From contig JAZKJV010000093.1 in NCBI GenBank assembly GCA_037367405.1, forward strand, positions 310,001-374,000: a DNA stretch of 64,000 bases, written 5' to 3'. Below the pieces are notes generated by a model. The model searched no databases, had not been told where the DNA came from, and was given only the letters and a program-made list of their open reading frames with translations. The translations under genes and the position numbers were made by a program. Source of the stretch: Ottelia alismoides. Lineage: Eukaryota > Streptophyta > Magnoliopsida > Alismatales > Hydrocharitaceae. Positions 45,091 through 55,890 of the stretch are shown in pieces. How positions within the stretch are numbered: the first letter of the stretch is position 1; every line of letters starts with the position of its first letter.

Positions 45091-45599
45091 TCACTATAGT
45101 CTTTCTAAGCAGTTCTAGTTTGAGTTGGTCAAACACGAACTTCGGGAGGATTTTTAAGGTGGATTCATCATCTATCCAAACACGAGTAAACTCGATATCT
45201 TCAGTCCCTGGTCAACCTCTCAACTTTGTAGCTTTGGTATTCCAAGTCACCACCCACGAACTGGTCATAATAATTAAATGAAATTCATTTATTGATCGCT
45301 ACTTATCTGTCTTCTTAGGTGATAATTGATTTTTTTACAAATCTTTGATGATCAGGCACATACTCTATGCCCTTGATTAATGGAAGCTCTAAGATCTGTC
45401 TTTTGCAGAATGTTTCCATTTCAACATTGTCCTTTTTTTATTTTTCAGATTTTATTTTTCAAAAGAATAGTGTAAGTGGATTGGACAGTGATATGCGGTG
45501 TCTGAATCTGAATATGCCGCACATGATGTGTCTCGGGTTGGGCTCGTGATGTCCTCACTCCTTCTAGGTTGTTAATCATTTCTTTAACCAATTAGATGA

Positions 45600-46118
45600 C
45601 ACTATTAAGTTGATCAGTTAAGATATCAACTCTATGGTTAATCCAAGCAATGCCATCCTTGATCGTCTCTTGACTTTGAGAAGAATATCCATACTCATCA
45701 TGTTGGGACTCCATCATGCAATCCTGAGTTGAGTAATAGTCACTCCTTGTGGTTCTGTCTCAGTCAGGTCATGAGCCTAATTTCCTTAACTCTGAATCTC
45801 AAGTAAATGGTCAAAGAAAAAGTGGTCATACTCGAGAAGAGAGTCATCCCGAGTAGGAGATGGTTCAGACAGTGAATTGTCTATTGTAATCAGAATCATG
45901 TTTCTCTTTCAAGTTCGGTTACTCTCCTTTTCACCCTCAAATTTTGCTCGCTTCATGATGTCTACATAATATTCAATAGACATGCTCGAAGAGAGGGTTC
46001 TTTTGAGATGAAAATGATGAAGACAATCGGGATATGGTCGCGTAAGCTCGACCCATGGAATTTTGGTATGAATACCAATATTTTGACATCTTTGAAAATG
46101 AAGGTGGAAGTTGATCAC
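45600..46118 (-). pseudogene. Gag-like segment of derivative 2
   Basis: Readings over 46118-45909 and on to about 45600 resemble the matching place in derivative 1, including KDGIAWINHRVDILTDQL against EDGISRINHRAKAL. Stops interrupt it. The protein is not recognisably the Athila Gag core. Confidence 0.35.
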
Positions 46119-46826
46119 AAACCATGATCAATGTTTGTTAGTTTATGGTCTTTGAGCATACGTAATACAATACACAAAGCAAACGCCAATTTCATCCACT
46201 TTACACAATGAAGGTCGTAGAAGTTCTATCAGTTATCTTTTCAATTTTAAATCAGATGATAGTACAATCTTTGAATCCGTTACGCACAGGTATGTCTTCG
46301 TGATGCCCGAATATGGTTCTATTATACCTCAATCAAAGGAGTGATCTGCCTGGGCTGACATGTTATGTCACACCCCTAAATGGTAGACTTGTACACCAAA
46401 AATATCTCTCTATGGTCGAAGGCGAGCGCTTGCAGCTTCCAAACCCGTAAGAGTCAGATTTGGAGACTTTGGGCACATGTCCAAGGTTTTGGGCTCTAAC
46501 CTTAAGACTGTGTCCTCACCCACTCATAGTGTGGAGGTAAGTACTTGCATACAAGGATCGATGTTACTTTCCCGCAAGGCAATGATATCCAGTTTTTATC
46601 CAAATTTTAATTAATAAATAGTGTTTAGTAGTCAGGATATTATTAAGTGATCTCTTGATTTGAAGTATAGAACCAAGTACGTCTACCAAATAGTCCCTAC
46701 TTCCTTTAATCCTTAGTGAGAAAATACAAAGAGAGGAATTAGAAAAGCTGATGCAATTCGATAAAATAATGATGCCCTCTTAGATAGGAGTACTTACAGT
46801 GATCCTCGCAATATCCATTCAGGATG

Positions 46827-46916
46827 CTAGACATAACTGAAATTTATACTACATGCATCGGAAAACCGCTCCTAGACATAACTGAAATTTATACTACATG
46901 TATCGCAAAACCGCTC
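46827..46916 (+). repeat. Two tandem 45-bp units in the leader of derivative 2
   Basis: CTAGACATAACTGAAATTTA starts at 46827 and again at 46872; the units differ at about two positions. The leader of derivative 1 has a single, diverged copy of this stretch. Confidence 0.8.
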
Positions 46917-47528
46917 CTGGACAGATAGTTTTATTAGCGGGTGAAGAACCTATCAATTTGGCTAAGTAGAATATCTAGTGCATCTATTAACAATGAATGC
47001 GTGATCTTAAATACAAGTGCAACAAATAAATCTCCGTAGCTCTAGTAGTCGAAGCGCAGTCGTAGATCTACGTTAAGCACCACAAATAATGGGCCTAGTG
47101 TGCCAAGTGTCCAGTCCGGGTACAAGCACGAGAACTCAAATGGGAACCATTGGAAATAGATAATTGTTACAAATTATTTACAAAAATAAATGTATGAAAA
47201 ATAAAATCGCTCTCTCTTTCTCTCTCCAAAAAATAAAAAAGCTTCTTTATGCCTCCTCATCGGGCTTGATCCATAGAATCGCCCGCTTCCAGTCTCCTCG
47301 AAGTGCGTCTGCTCTCGAAAAAGTCACTCCAAATCCACTGTGTCCCTCACACGAAGGAAAACACATATTAGAGAGATATTCACAAAAATATATATATAGA
47401 ATAAAATAAATAAAAAGACTGAGAAAAAAATAAAGAAAATATTCATAAGAAAACCGGGGGTCAGACTACCCTGGGGTGGAAAACCTAAAATCTGAATTAT
47501 TTCAAAATCAATCCAGAATCGTATACCT

Positions 47529-47545
47529 CCCTGACAACGACGCCA
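47529..47545 (-). promoter_or_regulatory. Primer binding site, tRNA-Asp type (derivative 2)
   Basis: The minus strand reads TGGCGTCGTTGTCAGGG, close to the Asp primer site, with 2 nt between it and the LTR at 47548. It supports Athila kinship for the protease-only family. Confidence 0.8.
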
Positions 47546-47547
47546 TT

Positions 47548-47890
47548 TGATGACCTGATCTCTACTATTTTTAGTTAAGGGAAACCATTCCTATTGTGAC
47601 CAATTATTTATTTTACTTGGGAAAGTTCCAAGGTCGAACTTGGGGAGGTAATGCACGGATCTGAAATCGATTTTTAAAACAATTTAGGAGTTAGGATGAA
47701 TTAATTAAAAATATGTAAAGTTCGATGAGTATTTACAAGTGGACATGAATGCAGAATGAAATGTCAATTTATGCAAATTATTTACAAGTGCATGAATGTT
47801 AACTATGAGATATAAGCTCTTGAATGCATCTAGTTACTCAGGACAAAGCTCTGTTTTCACTAGTTAGTGCGACGAATAACAGATTCATCA
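47548..47890 (-). repeat. Short 343-bp LTR of derivative 2
   Basis: It runs TGATGACCTG..ATTCATCA on the plus strand, next to the PBS. The start (in element sense from 47890) matches the first roughly 200 bp of LTR-C (51729, opposite orientation), for example GAAAAYAGAGC and GAGTAAYTAGA. The end has the GTTCGACCTTGG phrase of LTR-A and LTR-B. The 2-kb middle seen in other LTRs is missing, so it is either internally deleted or a short-LTR variant. Confidence 0.65.
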
Positions 47891-48026
47891 ACTCCATATA
47901 CTTAAATCTTGCTCATCCCCGAGCAATTAAAGAATGAAGAGGTGAAATGAGATTGTGTTGCATACCAAGATCATGAACAAAAGGTTAAAATGAAGCTCGA
48001 CTCAACCTTTAGATTAATAGTTTGGC
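47891..48026 (-). other. Polypurine-tract remnant of a further element
   Basis: ACTCCATATACTTAAATCTT, with GCTCATCCCCGAGC after it, resembles the tract and downstream bases at 1486-1530 (TCCCCCTATACTTTACCTTT). So the short LTR also has a 3' internal end on its right, as in a tandem LTR-internal-LTR array. The match is lost before the hAT-like pseudogene. Confidence 0.45.
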
Positions 48027-49420
48027 AGAGGTTCAAACTATGACAAGAACAAGACATATATAATGCTATAGGATTTATTTAAATATATCGGCTTTGAACT
48101 CCTTAGCATTTCCTTTTCATATTGTAACTAGTATCATAAAATCGACCCCTCACATCATGCACACTAAGATCAAGAGATCCTAAAATATCTAATGATATAG
48201 TAAAAAGTCTCAGTCCAAATGTATCATCCTTATCAAACAAATCTAAAAATTATTCCTCCATATTAATATTTGACAAATTCACACATCTTAATATCAGAGT
48301 AATTTATTCTTGATGACTAAAATTATGAGTACAAGAAATAATTATAGAAATTAGTTAGCTTCTTTAACAATATTAATGATAACATTTTTACTATTTTGGA
48401 TCAAAAGTAAAATTAACTAATTTTGGATATCTAAAACTAAGATAATGATAATTAATTTCATGATTTTTGAATATGTCTAACGTGATATTGCATTACAACA
48501 TCAAATTTAGCTATCCTTACAATTAATCCCCCCAAATTACCATTTCTATCTTGATATAATTTATAATTAGGTCCTCGAAAAGCTAAGTAATAATTAGTAA
48601 TATATTTATAATAGAAAAATATTCTAAATAAAACATCTCTCCAGCGTTTTCTCTCTTTCCTTATCTCTTCTTGCATATTTTTATCAAATTATTTGGTTTC
48701 TGTCCAATCATTCTATGGATTCACTCTATTTATCCATATTAATCATATGTTCTGTACTATTTTCATATTTTTGGAGTCTCTCTCTAATATACCTCCAACC
48801 ACATAAAACCTCCTTTGCTAACGAAATTTAATTAATAGTATATTTAAATAATTTGCAACAAGAACTAACAACTTTGTCAACACTTGTATAATAAATCAAC
48901 TATTTTCTATAAATAAGCCCACCATTACTCAATTTTCTATAATAGTAGGAACAAGAAAATTCCTATTAGAAATATCCAAAGGAAAATCAAGACCTACTTT
49001 TCTTATGGGCTCTTTTTCTACAATAATGTCTCTTGATTGATTACCAAGTTTCTCACAATTTTTAGGATCAAACATATACAAAGAGGAGATAGTTTCATGT
49101 TTATCAATGCTAATGTTATCATTGTTCGACACATCTTGTTCATTAATATTGTCATTTGCATTTTTATATCTTTATTTTCATTGACATAATTATGCAATTT
49201 TTCACTGTTAATCACGCCATTATCTAAAATTTCATTCTCCTTCACATCGACATTATCAGAAGAAAATCATTAGCATTCAAATTTTCAGTAGAACTTCCTT
49301 CTCTAAAAATAAATTTATCAAGAGCTCATTGTTGTGATTTTTTTAACTATTCATTGTATTTTTTCTTTTTCCACATCCAGATAAATACTTTTTAGGAAAC
49401 AAAGTATAAAAATTAAATAA
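48027..49420 (-). pseudogene. hAT-like transposase pseudogene (TTF-type zinc finger / DUF4371 region)
   Basis: Minus-strand readings in several frames follow the N-terminal half of the plant TTF-type/ZMYM1-like hAT transposase proteins in order: KKYLSGCGKRK (about 49400), SLYMFDPKN..DIIVEKEPIRK (49080-49000), NSTEHMINMD (about 48745), RKERKRWRDVLFRIFF (48660), LAFRGPN (48580), NGNLGGLIVRIAKFDVVM (48540), YHYLSF (about 48435), LDLSVHDVRGRFYD (48174-48133) and INPIALYMSCSCHSLNL (48077-48027). Many stops and shifts. The C-terminal half with the hAT dimerisation region is missing. No intron or terminal inverted repeat was found. Confidence 0.65.
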
Positions 49421-49815
49421 AACTATAAAGAAATTTAAGGAAAAAACAATAACGCATGGTAAGAAGAAACAAATAACCACAGAAGAGCACAATAATTGAA
49501 GAGCAATGCAATTCAAAGACTGTAAATACATAATCACATGTTCAATTAATTTATATATCAATAATAACAACACTAGAAGAGCAATGCATTTCTGTCATAT
49601 CCAATCTATTCAGGGAAGATTTTGTAAGCGTAATTTTGGCTAAAATTAAGGTGCTACAAATAATGGCTAATTTTTTTTAAAAAAAAATTTATAGTGGATA
49701 CCATCATATAGAAACACTTTCATCGCTTCTTTGAAACACTCATAATTCCATTTTTCAATGGCATTATATAATGCATCATTAAGTAGAGACAAGCTCGCTC
49801 AATTCTATGCATGCA
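49421..49815. other. AT-rich region without recognised content
   Basis: Upstream of the hAT-like pseudogene. AGAGCAATGCAATTC-like words occur twice (about 49500 and 49576). I see no gene. Confidence 0.4.
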
Positions 49816-49976
49816 AGTAAATTTGGTGCTTTTGATGGGCACGATGGGTGTGCAACAGTAGATTTTGAGAGCAAAAACATCGGGAAGAACACCATTAGTG
49901 CTCTTAATGAGAATTAGGAAGCAGAAGAGCCAGGCTACCTAACCACTTGCATTGAATAAAAAATGGATGGAACTTA
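49816..49976 (+). pseudogene. Protein phosphatase 2C (PP2C) fragment
   Basis: The frame reads SKFGAFDGHDGCATVDF, then ESKNIGKN, a stop (TAG), EAEEPGYLTTCIE, a stop (TAA) and KMDGT. This follows PP2C wording FGVFDGHGG..AAEFA.KN..KN and then ..GYLTTD..F. The aspartate and DGH that bind metal are kept but the next glycine is Asp. Two stops and isolation from any other PP2C part make it a fragment. Recognition is from family motifs only. Confidence 0.5.
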
Positions 49977-50579
49977 ATCACCCATCTGATTTTGTATTCT
50001 ATTAGACTATCGTCAAAATCAAATATACTTTATTCAAACCATCCAACAAAAGGAATTAAATCAATCTAACCTCGGGACTCGGATTGATCTAGAGGCAGTG
50101 AGTTGATAGTAGTCATCTTCGGTATTTCGCCCTTCTTTTCACTTAGACCTCACTATCACATTTTCTCGTGTCCTCACTTTCAATCTCATTCACTCACAAT
50201 TTGCTATTTATAATCGCAAGCCGCAAATTGCATGTGGAGGACATTGTAGTAGGAGTGGAATGACCAATAACAAATATCAACTGAAGGTGAAAGGACACAT
50301 TGAATCCAAAGAGCTTTTATCCGTTTAGGAATATGAAGGTTCAAGAAACACATGCAAATGTAAAGAATTAGTGACACGTTTACCCATTCAGATATTAGAT
50401 TGATATCTGAAACAAAAACATGTACGTTGTCAGTGTAAATACGGGCCTCTAAAGTTGATGGACCATGTAAATTTGTGTCCCTAAAATGAAACAATTCTTC
50501 TGATGCCAAGTTATCCACTTTGTTGATATGCCTGACATGAACAACCTCCGCAATCTCAAGGTTAAGGGGAAGTATCTCA
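49977..50579. other. No assigned gene; possible decayed coding on the minus strand
   Basis: A minus-strand frame at 50518-50204 opens with a peptide including FHFRDTNLHGPSTLEARIYTD. Its upstream reading at 50579-50519 is also open, so it may extend the CACTA fragment, but I cannot match it. The later part is hydrophobic and probably noise. Confidence 0.25.
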
Positions 50580-50798
50580 CTACCTTACTCGGTATTGGCT
50601 TTGTGCATGAATCATCAACCTTGTCAAGATTGTATGTCGATGCACCACAGTAGGGACAACGTCCAAGTTCTTATAATCATTCCGATAAAGAATGCATTCA
50701 TTATGACGTGCATCAATTTTCTCGGAGTTAAGGCGTAGCTTACGAAGCTGCTTCTTTGCTTCTCGCCAATAGTTTGGGAACCCTTCCTTTGCCTCCAA
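50580..50798 (-). pseudogene. CACTA (En/Spm) TNP2-type transposase fragment
   Basis: The frame reads WREAKKQLRKLRLNSEKIDA, then RHNECILYRNDYKNLD, a match to the TNP2 phrase ..YEKIDACPNDC.LY..E..., where cysteines precede a CP.CG.SR motif. Here ACPNDC has become ARHNEC and the following CP.CG is lost, so the metal-binding residues are gone. It is about 70 codons from a protein normally several hundred long. No CACTA termini were found nearby. Confidence 0.55.
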
Positions 50799-51728
50799 TA
50801 ACTGACTTATTTATCAAGGATATCATTCATGCAAACTGTAGTCATTATGTATCGCACCTTTATCTTGAATAACTCCAAGAGAAATTTCAATCTAGACACC
50901 TTATTTTTAGGCACTATTGATACTTATATGTCTTTTAAAATGTGAAGAATTGACCACTATCTTCAACTAATTCAACAAAGTCATATTCACATTCGTGAAT
51001 AGCTTGTTCGAATTCATCATGATTTGGTTTTCACCCCCTCAAACAGAAAGTCTTCATCCATTAAGGATGATGTCCCTGCAAAGTCTTCGCTATGTACTGT
51101 CCAGTTGCTATAAATTCCCACCATTCTTTTATAATGGTGTGTTCGTATACAGTGACCCTGTCTCATAGGTGATCATTTAAGCACTACTTTCATGGTCAAG
51201 GAACGAGCCCATGATTTGGACCTCTTTGAAATATCTTCTGATCATCTTGATAAGCCCACTCCAACCAAATCAACACACCCGCTTTATAAGTGGGATAATA
51301 TGTTCTTCCCTTCGTTAACCACGACTTGTGCATGCCGAGTACCTTTACAATTGAAAATTTCTTATTCTATATATTAGGAAGAAAGATCTATAAAGAGCTG
51401 ATATTTTACGTAGATGTGGTTCGTGATTTCATCTGGGTAAAGAAATCCAGTCTTGTAAACTAAGAAAACATAAACCATGCTTTATCATAGAAGAGATTGG
51501 ACAAACTTCGACCCATAAAATCCTAAACCAAGATAACCTAAACCCGAACTCATCATTGAACTAAATCTATTACACTAACGCTAGGAGATGAAATGGTGCG
51601 TGTTTTCTTTAAGTTATCACTTGAGCCTATCACAAGGCTTTGAACCTACTATAAGACGACCATTATCAAATGCTAGTTTATATATGATGAAAATTAAGCA
51701 GCATAACCCCATACCCCTTTAGTATACC
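50799..51728. other. Unassigned region left of LTR-C
   Basis: Possibly more decayed CACTA sequence, but no motif is clear. The frame at 51192-51377 on the plus strand has no recognisable content. The bases directly before 51729 do not look like a polypurine tract or a primer site. Confidence 0.3.
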
Positions 51729-54032
51729 TGATGAATATGAGATTCATCACTCTTAAAGTTGAAAATAGAGCCTTGTTCCCGAGTAATTAGAGGTATATTT
51801 CCACCAATATTGCATAATTAGCATTCATGCATGCATAAATAATATCTGCATTTTAGCATTCATATTTGCATTAAATAAGAAGCCCAATTCACTTGTAAAT
51901 ATTCACATGTATATTCACCATATTTCACCTATTTATATATTTTTTATAATAACTCCAAATCCAATAAAATCAACTCTATAGTGTATATATTACTAACACT
52001 AATTAAAGAAAAATATCAAAAAATACTAACTTGTAAAATTGACCAATAAAACCCCAATCCATGTTTGAAACTAGGAGCCTTAAAATGCACATATCTCTCT
52101 CATACAACCTCCAATATAGGTCTACTCACTTTTAAAGTAATATTCATTCAAAGACCTTCAAAACAAGACCAATTTCATTAAAATCGGAGATTGTATGTGC
52201 AACTTGGGTTTTTGGGCCCCTATTGTATATTATACATATTGACCTTTTGCCCTTTTATTTTATCTTTTTATTTTATTAATTATTAAAAATAAAAAAACAG
52301 ATTAAGTTGTAAATATTCTTTTCATATTTTCTCTATTTTTATTTTTATTTTTTCTCGAATTTAAAAATGACAAAAAATACAAAAGATAAAATGCGGTATT
52401 TTACATCCACAAGGTATCACCCAAAAATACACTTTGTACAGATGATTTCATTTGATTTTTGACCCTTCATAAAAGTTGCATATCTCATTGAGACGAGCAA
52501 CTTTCATGTTGACCACTTTTTGATTTGAACCCTTTTGTTATTTATTTTTGATTTTATTTACGTTTAATTTTTTATTTTTCCAGGTGCGACATGTGGCAGC
52601 TCCTAGAGCCGCCACGTGTCACTCTATTTTTATTTTATTTATTATTATTTATTAATTTCGTATTTTATTTATTATTTATTCTATTATTTTATTTATTTTA
52701 TTTTAATTATTTATTTTCTTTTATTTATTTTCTCTTCTTTATTTTTAGTAGCCTACTTATTTTACTTATTTTATTTTTATTTTATTTTATTTTCTCCCTT
52801 TTACTTCTTCTTTACTTGTCTTCCACTCCAAGCCACCATTTTCTCCACTTCATCCACCATTCTCCCCACTTTCTCCATCTCTTTTCCAACTTGCTCCTCC
52901 TCTTTATATTCACATCTCCTCCATCATTTTTTGGCATCCGCCTTTCGAGAGAAGTGAGGTCGAGCCCCTTTAACCTTCAGGTGACAGTTGTAGGAGATGA
53001 GTTGAGCGACGACAACCTCAAGGCAAGATCTCGTGGTCTGCACTACCATCACGAGCTTCACAACGTTCGTTGAGCTTCGGAGCACCCGCCATCTCCTTGA
53101 AGCGACGACAGGAGCCGCGAATCGTAGCTCCGCCCTCCGAAGAAATTCCAGGTAATTTCTCTATCTTTACTTTCTTTCTTTTTTATCTAACTATTTTTCG
53201 TTGTTATTCTACATCGTATCATCACAATTTCATCACACAAACCACATCATCACAGCATCACATCACCATCACCAACACCACCTCATTCATTTTTTTACAC
53301 AGACATCTTCATTGCATTTCTACACCAGTTCAACACAACAATCATCATCACCATCCTAATCATCTACCTCTTCACATATCCATTCACAGTTTGAGAAAAA
53401 AACTAAAAAATAGAAGAAAAAAATCAAAATACAAAAAAAATTACAGTACAGCTCCTGTCCCGCGGCTCTACCTTCCACCCCTCCAAGACGCTGGCACCGC
53501 CCTTGGCTGCCCGCAGCCTTGCCGCAGCCCGCAACCCTCTAACATACTAGCGCGCCTCCGCCGGTGCCTCCCCGTGCACCGACCGCTACCACTGCGGCGG
53601 TGCCTCGCCAGGAGCCTTCCGGTCCTCGACCCGTCTCCATCCGCGTGGCGTCACGCCACACACAACCACCAGCGCGCACCGCGCGCCCACGAGCGGCCCC
53701 AGCAACTCCGGCCGTCGGCCGCTGCCCCCCGCTCTCCTCTGCCAGCCTCCCGCGGAGGTCAGCGCCACGCCCCTCTGCGGACAACCGCCGCACCTCCCTT
53801 TGTTGAGCTGCCCCGTGCCGACAATGACTCCAGGAGCTCCAATGCCCAGCCCCATGACCCCTGCACCGCTGTGCGCCACTGCAAGTCGTCCCTCGCCGTG
53901 TGCCACCCCCGTGGTTGGCAACCCCACGCCGCACACTGTCCCCGCACGCGGAAGCTCGCTACCTCCTCTGCGATGCGTTGTCCCCGTGCCCCACTCTGCG
54001 TGCCTTAGAATGTGGGTTCCATTCCCGGAACC
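51729..54032 (+). repeat. LTR-C, plus-strand LTR truncated by copia element 2
   Basis: It begins TGATGAATATGAGATTCATCA and shares its first roughly 200 bp with the short LTR at 47548-47890, inverted. From 52400 it follows LTR-A and LTR-B (TTTGTACAGATGATTTCATT, then GAGACGAGCAACTTTC). An imperfect CACGTG/CATGTG stem lies at 52588-52620, TTTA-rich low complexity at 52625-52810, TCA/CAT-rich sequence at 53200-53400 and a GC-rich block at 53450-54010. A 312-codon frame (53070-54008) is His/Pro/Arg-rich low complexity and not supported as a gene. Its 3' end lies beyond the copia insertion. Confidence 0.6.
52588..52620. promoter_or_regulatory. Imperfect CACGTG stem in LTR-C
   Basis: Arms 52588-52602 and 52606-52620 pair at 13 of 15 positions with a 3-nt loop; one arm carries CACGTG and the other CATGTG. 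The stem lies just before the TTTA-rich and GC-rich parts, the same relative place as in LTR-A. Confidence 0.5.
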
Positions 54033-54500
54033 TGAAGGATATGGTTAGATCCTCAAGTGCATCACGGAAGCGTGAGCGTCATATCGAATACGACGAGGAG
54101 CGACTAGTCGTGCTAGTTGCTCGATGCAGCGGAAATTAAAATTTTATGCGACGAAATCACATGATCCAAGAACACTTCTCGGATCGTTTCGTCTAAACCA
54201 CAGACAAGTAATAGGATTACCTCTTGAAGCATGGTTCGATCGAGTCTCTAAACGAAGAGACTCGACACACGAGATCCGACGTCTTCTTCACGAGCGAGGT
54301 GCACCGAAGGAGATGGAGATCCACGAGCAGACGAACGGGCAGCATAACGACGATGCCACGACGATGGAGAACCTCTCTAGGTCATCCATGGTGGACGGCC
54401 ACATGAGAGGGAGAGAGGTAGTAGGCGTGTAGAGAATGAGAGAGAGAGATGTGCTACAATAGCATCTATGTGTGTAAATAAGAGCAATGGGGTGCCTCTC

Positions 54501-54508
54501 CTTTTATA
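54501..54508 (-). promoter_or_regulatory. Probable TATA box, copia 2 3' LTR
   Basis: The minus strand reads CCCTATAAAAGGAGAG, a near-consensus plant TATA box. It is repeated in the other LTR at 62491-62498. A CT-rich leader follows about 60-80 bp downstream. Confidence 0.65.
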
Positions 54509-54687
54509 GGGTATTGGGATCCATGGATCTCAATACATGGGACATATAAAATCAATTGATGAGACTGATTTATGTCAATCCAATGGTCAAGATTGTTGTT
54601 GGTAAAAGCCAACAACTTTAGATTAAAATATATTTGATAAAATCAAATATAAATCAATCCCAAAATTACATAAATAAATAAGGAGAG

Positions 54688-54720
54688 AATATACATGGAG
54701 ATTATATCTCCATGTATATT
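54688..54720. repeat. Perfect 15-bp inverted repeat in the copia 2 LTR
   Basis: AATATACATGGAGAT pairs with its exact reverse complement across TAT. The other LTR has the same stem near 62687-62719 with one change. The role is unknown; possibly RNA structure near the transcript end. Confidence 0.75.
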
Positions 54721-55809
54721 AAGGGGGGACGGCCATCCATTCCATATAGGAATTGGGTGCCGCCCACCTCTTTCCTAAAGGAGGCAATCTCATGGATTCC
54801 ATGAGATTGCATGCCTCCTTGATTTTCTCTCTTATTCATTTCCAACAACTTTTTGTTGGGATTTTATTCATAAAAATTAATTCACAATTATATTTGAGAA
54901 TATTGCAATCTTGACATTGGAAAAATGTGAATCACATTCACAACCCAAAACAACATATAATTTACATTATCAATTAATTACACAATGTGTATCCAATATA
55001 CATAATAATTAATTAACAAATATAAATTATAATTAGCTCTCTCTAATACATTATAAATCACATTTATAATATATTACGAATAATTGGATATTACTATCCA
55101 CATTATTCGTATCCATAATAATTAAATCACATTTAATTATATTGGATAACTTATTCTCATGTGCTCAAATAATATGAATCACATTCACATTATTTACATA
55201 CATCTTTGATAATCAAATTACATTTTAATTATCTAAGATAATTCTCCTTATAATATGAATCAAATTCATATTATTCATGATAATTAAATCACATTTAATT
55301 ATCCATTTTCTCAATGCTCGGATACATGTATCAACAATAGAATTATCCATGAACTCTTTCAAGGATAATGTGCTTTCTCCGCGAATACTTGGAGATAAGG
55401 ACAGGGCGATTGTATTGTTCCACGTATAGTGACATGGATATTGAGATCATATCTCAAATCCAGATCGCGGGCCTCCCATAGATGCTTGATTAAATCAAGA
55501 CCGCAAATCTAATCTTCTCATTGCATCTGAATCACATTCAGATCAATGTCCAACATTTGGACTAAGATCAGATTACTTCTCTACTAAGAGGAGTCACTAG
55601 AATCCATACCCGTTTCATCACTCCCTAGGAATGGAACCGTCATGGTTATACAATCGTTTATGATCACATCACCCTCAGGTATTCCCAATACCTGTACATC
55701 CTGCACACTGGAAGACTCAGGTTAAACCCGAAGTATTAGATCAACTTTACACTGTCTACTTCATGGTTTTATCAGTAAGTTTCTCATTCGATCATTGGGA
55801 GTCGGTATC

Positions 55810-55890
55810 GATCATATACTTTCCAAAAGCATATATCATACCTAGGTCTTGATCATATACTTTCCAAAAGTATATATCAAACCTACAAAT
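55810..55890 (+). repeat. Two tandem 41-bp units in the copia 2 LTR
   Basis: GATCATATACTTTCCAAAAG begins at 55810 and 55851. The same pair occurs in the other LTR near 63797 and 63838, so the duplication predates this insertion. Confidence 0.8.

Larger units (their letters stand above)
43805..47528 (-). mobile_element. Protease-only Athila derivative 2
   Basis: From right to left on the minus strand: PBS (47529-47545), leader, gag-like frames (46118-45600), protease (about 45090-44714), acidic tail (ending about 44125) and hairpin/polypurine-like sequence (43824-43858). The order equals that of derivative 1 at 21285-26565, and RT, RNase H and integrase are missing in the same interval. The left end is truncated near 43805: the long 3' non-coding region and 3' LTR seen in derivative 1 are not found. 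A run of 12 C lies at 43952-43963. Confidence 0.65.

Noticed and set aside
53070..54008. 312-codon plus-strand frame in LTR-C
   Set aside because: It is His-, Pro- and Arg-rich low complexity across CAT-rich and GC-rich sequence, overlaps open frames in other phases and strands, and has no recognisable domain. GC-rich LTR sequence readily yields such frames.
55801..55890. CRISPR-like repeats
   Set aside because: It is two adjacent 41-bp units without spacers, in a plant retrotransposon LTR.
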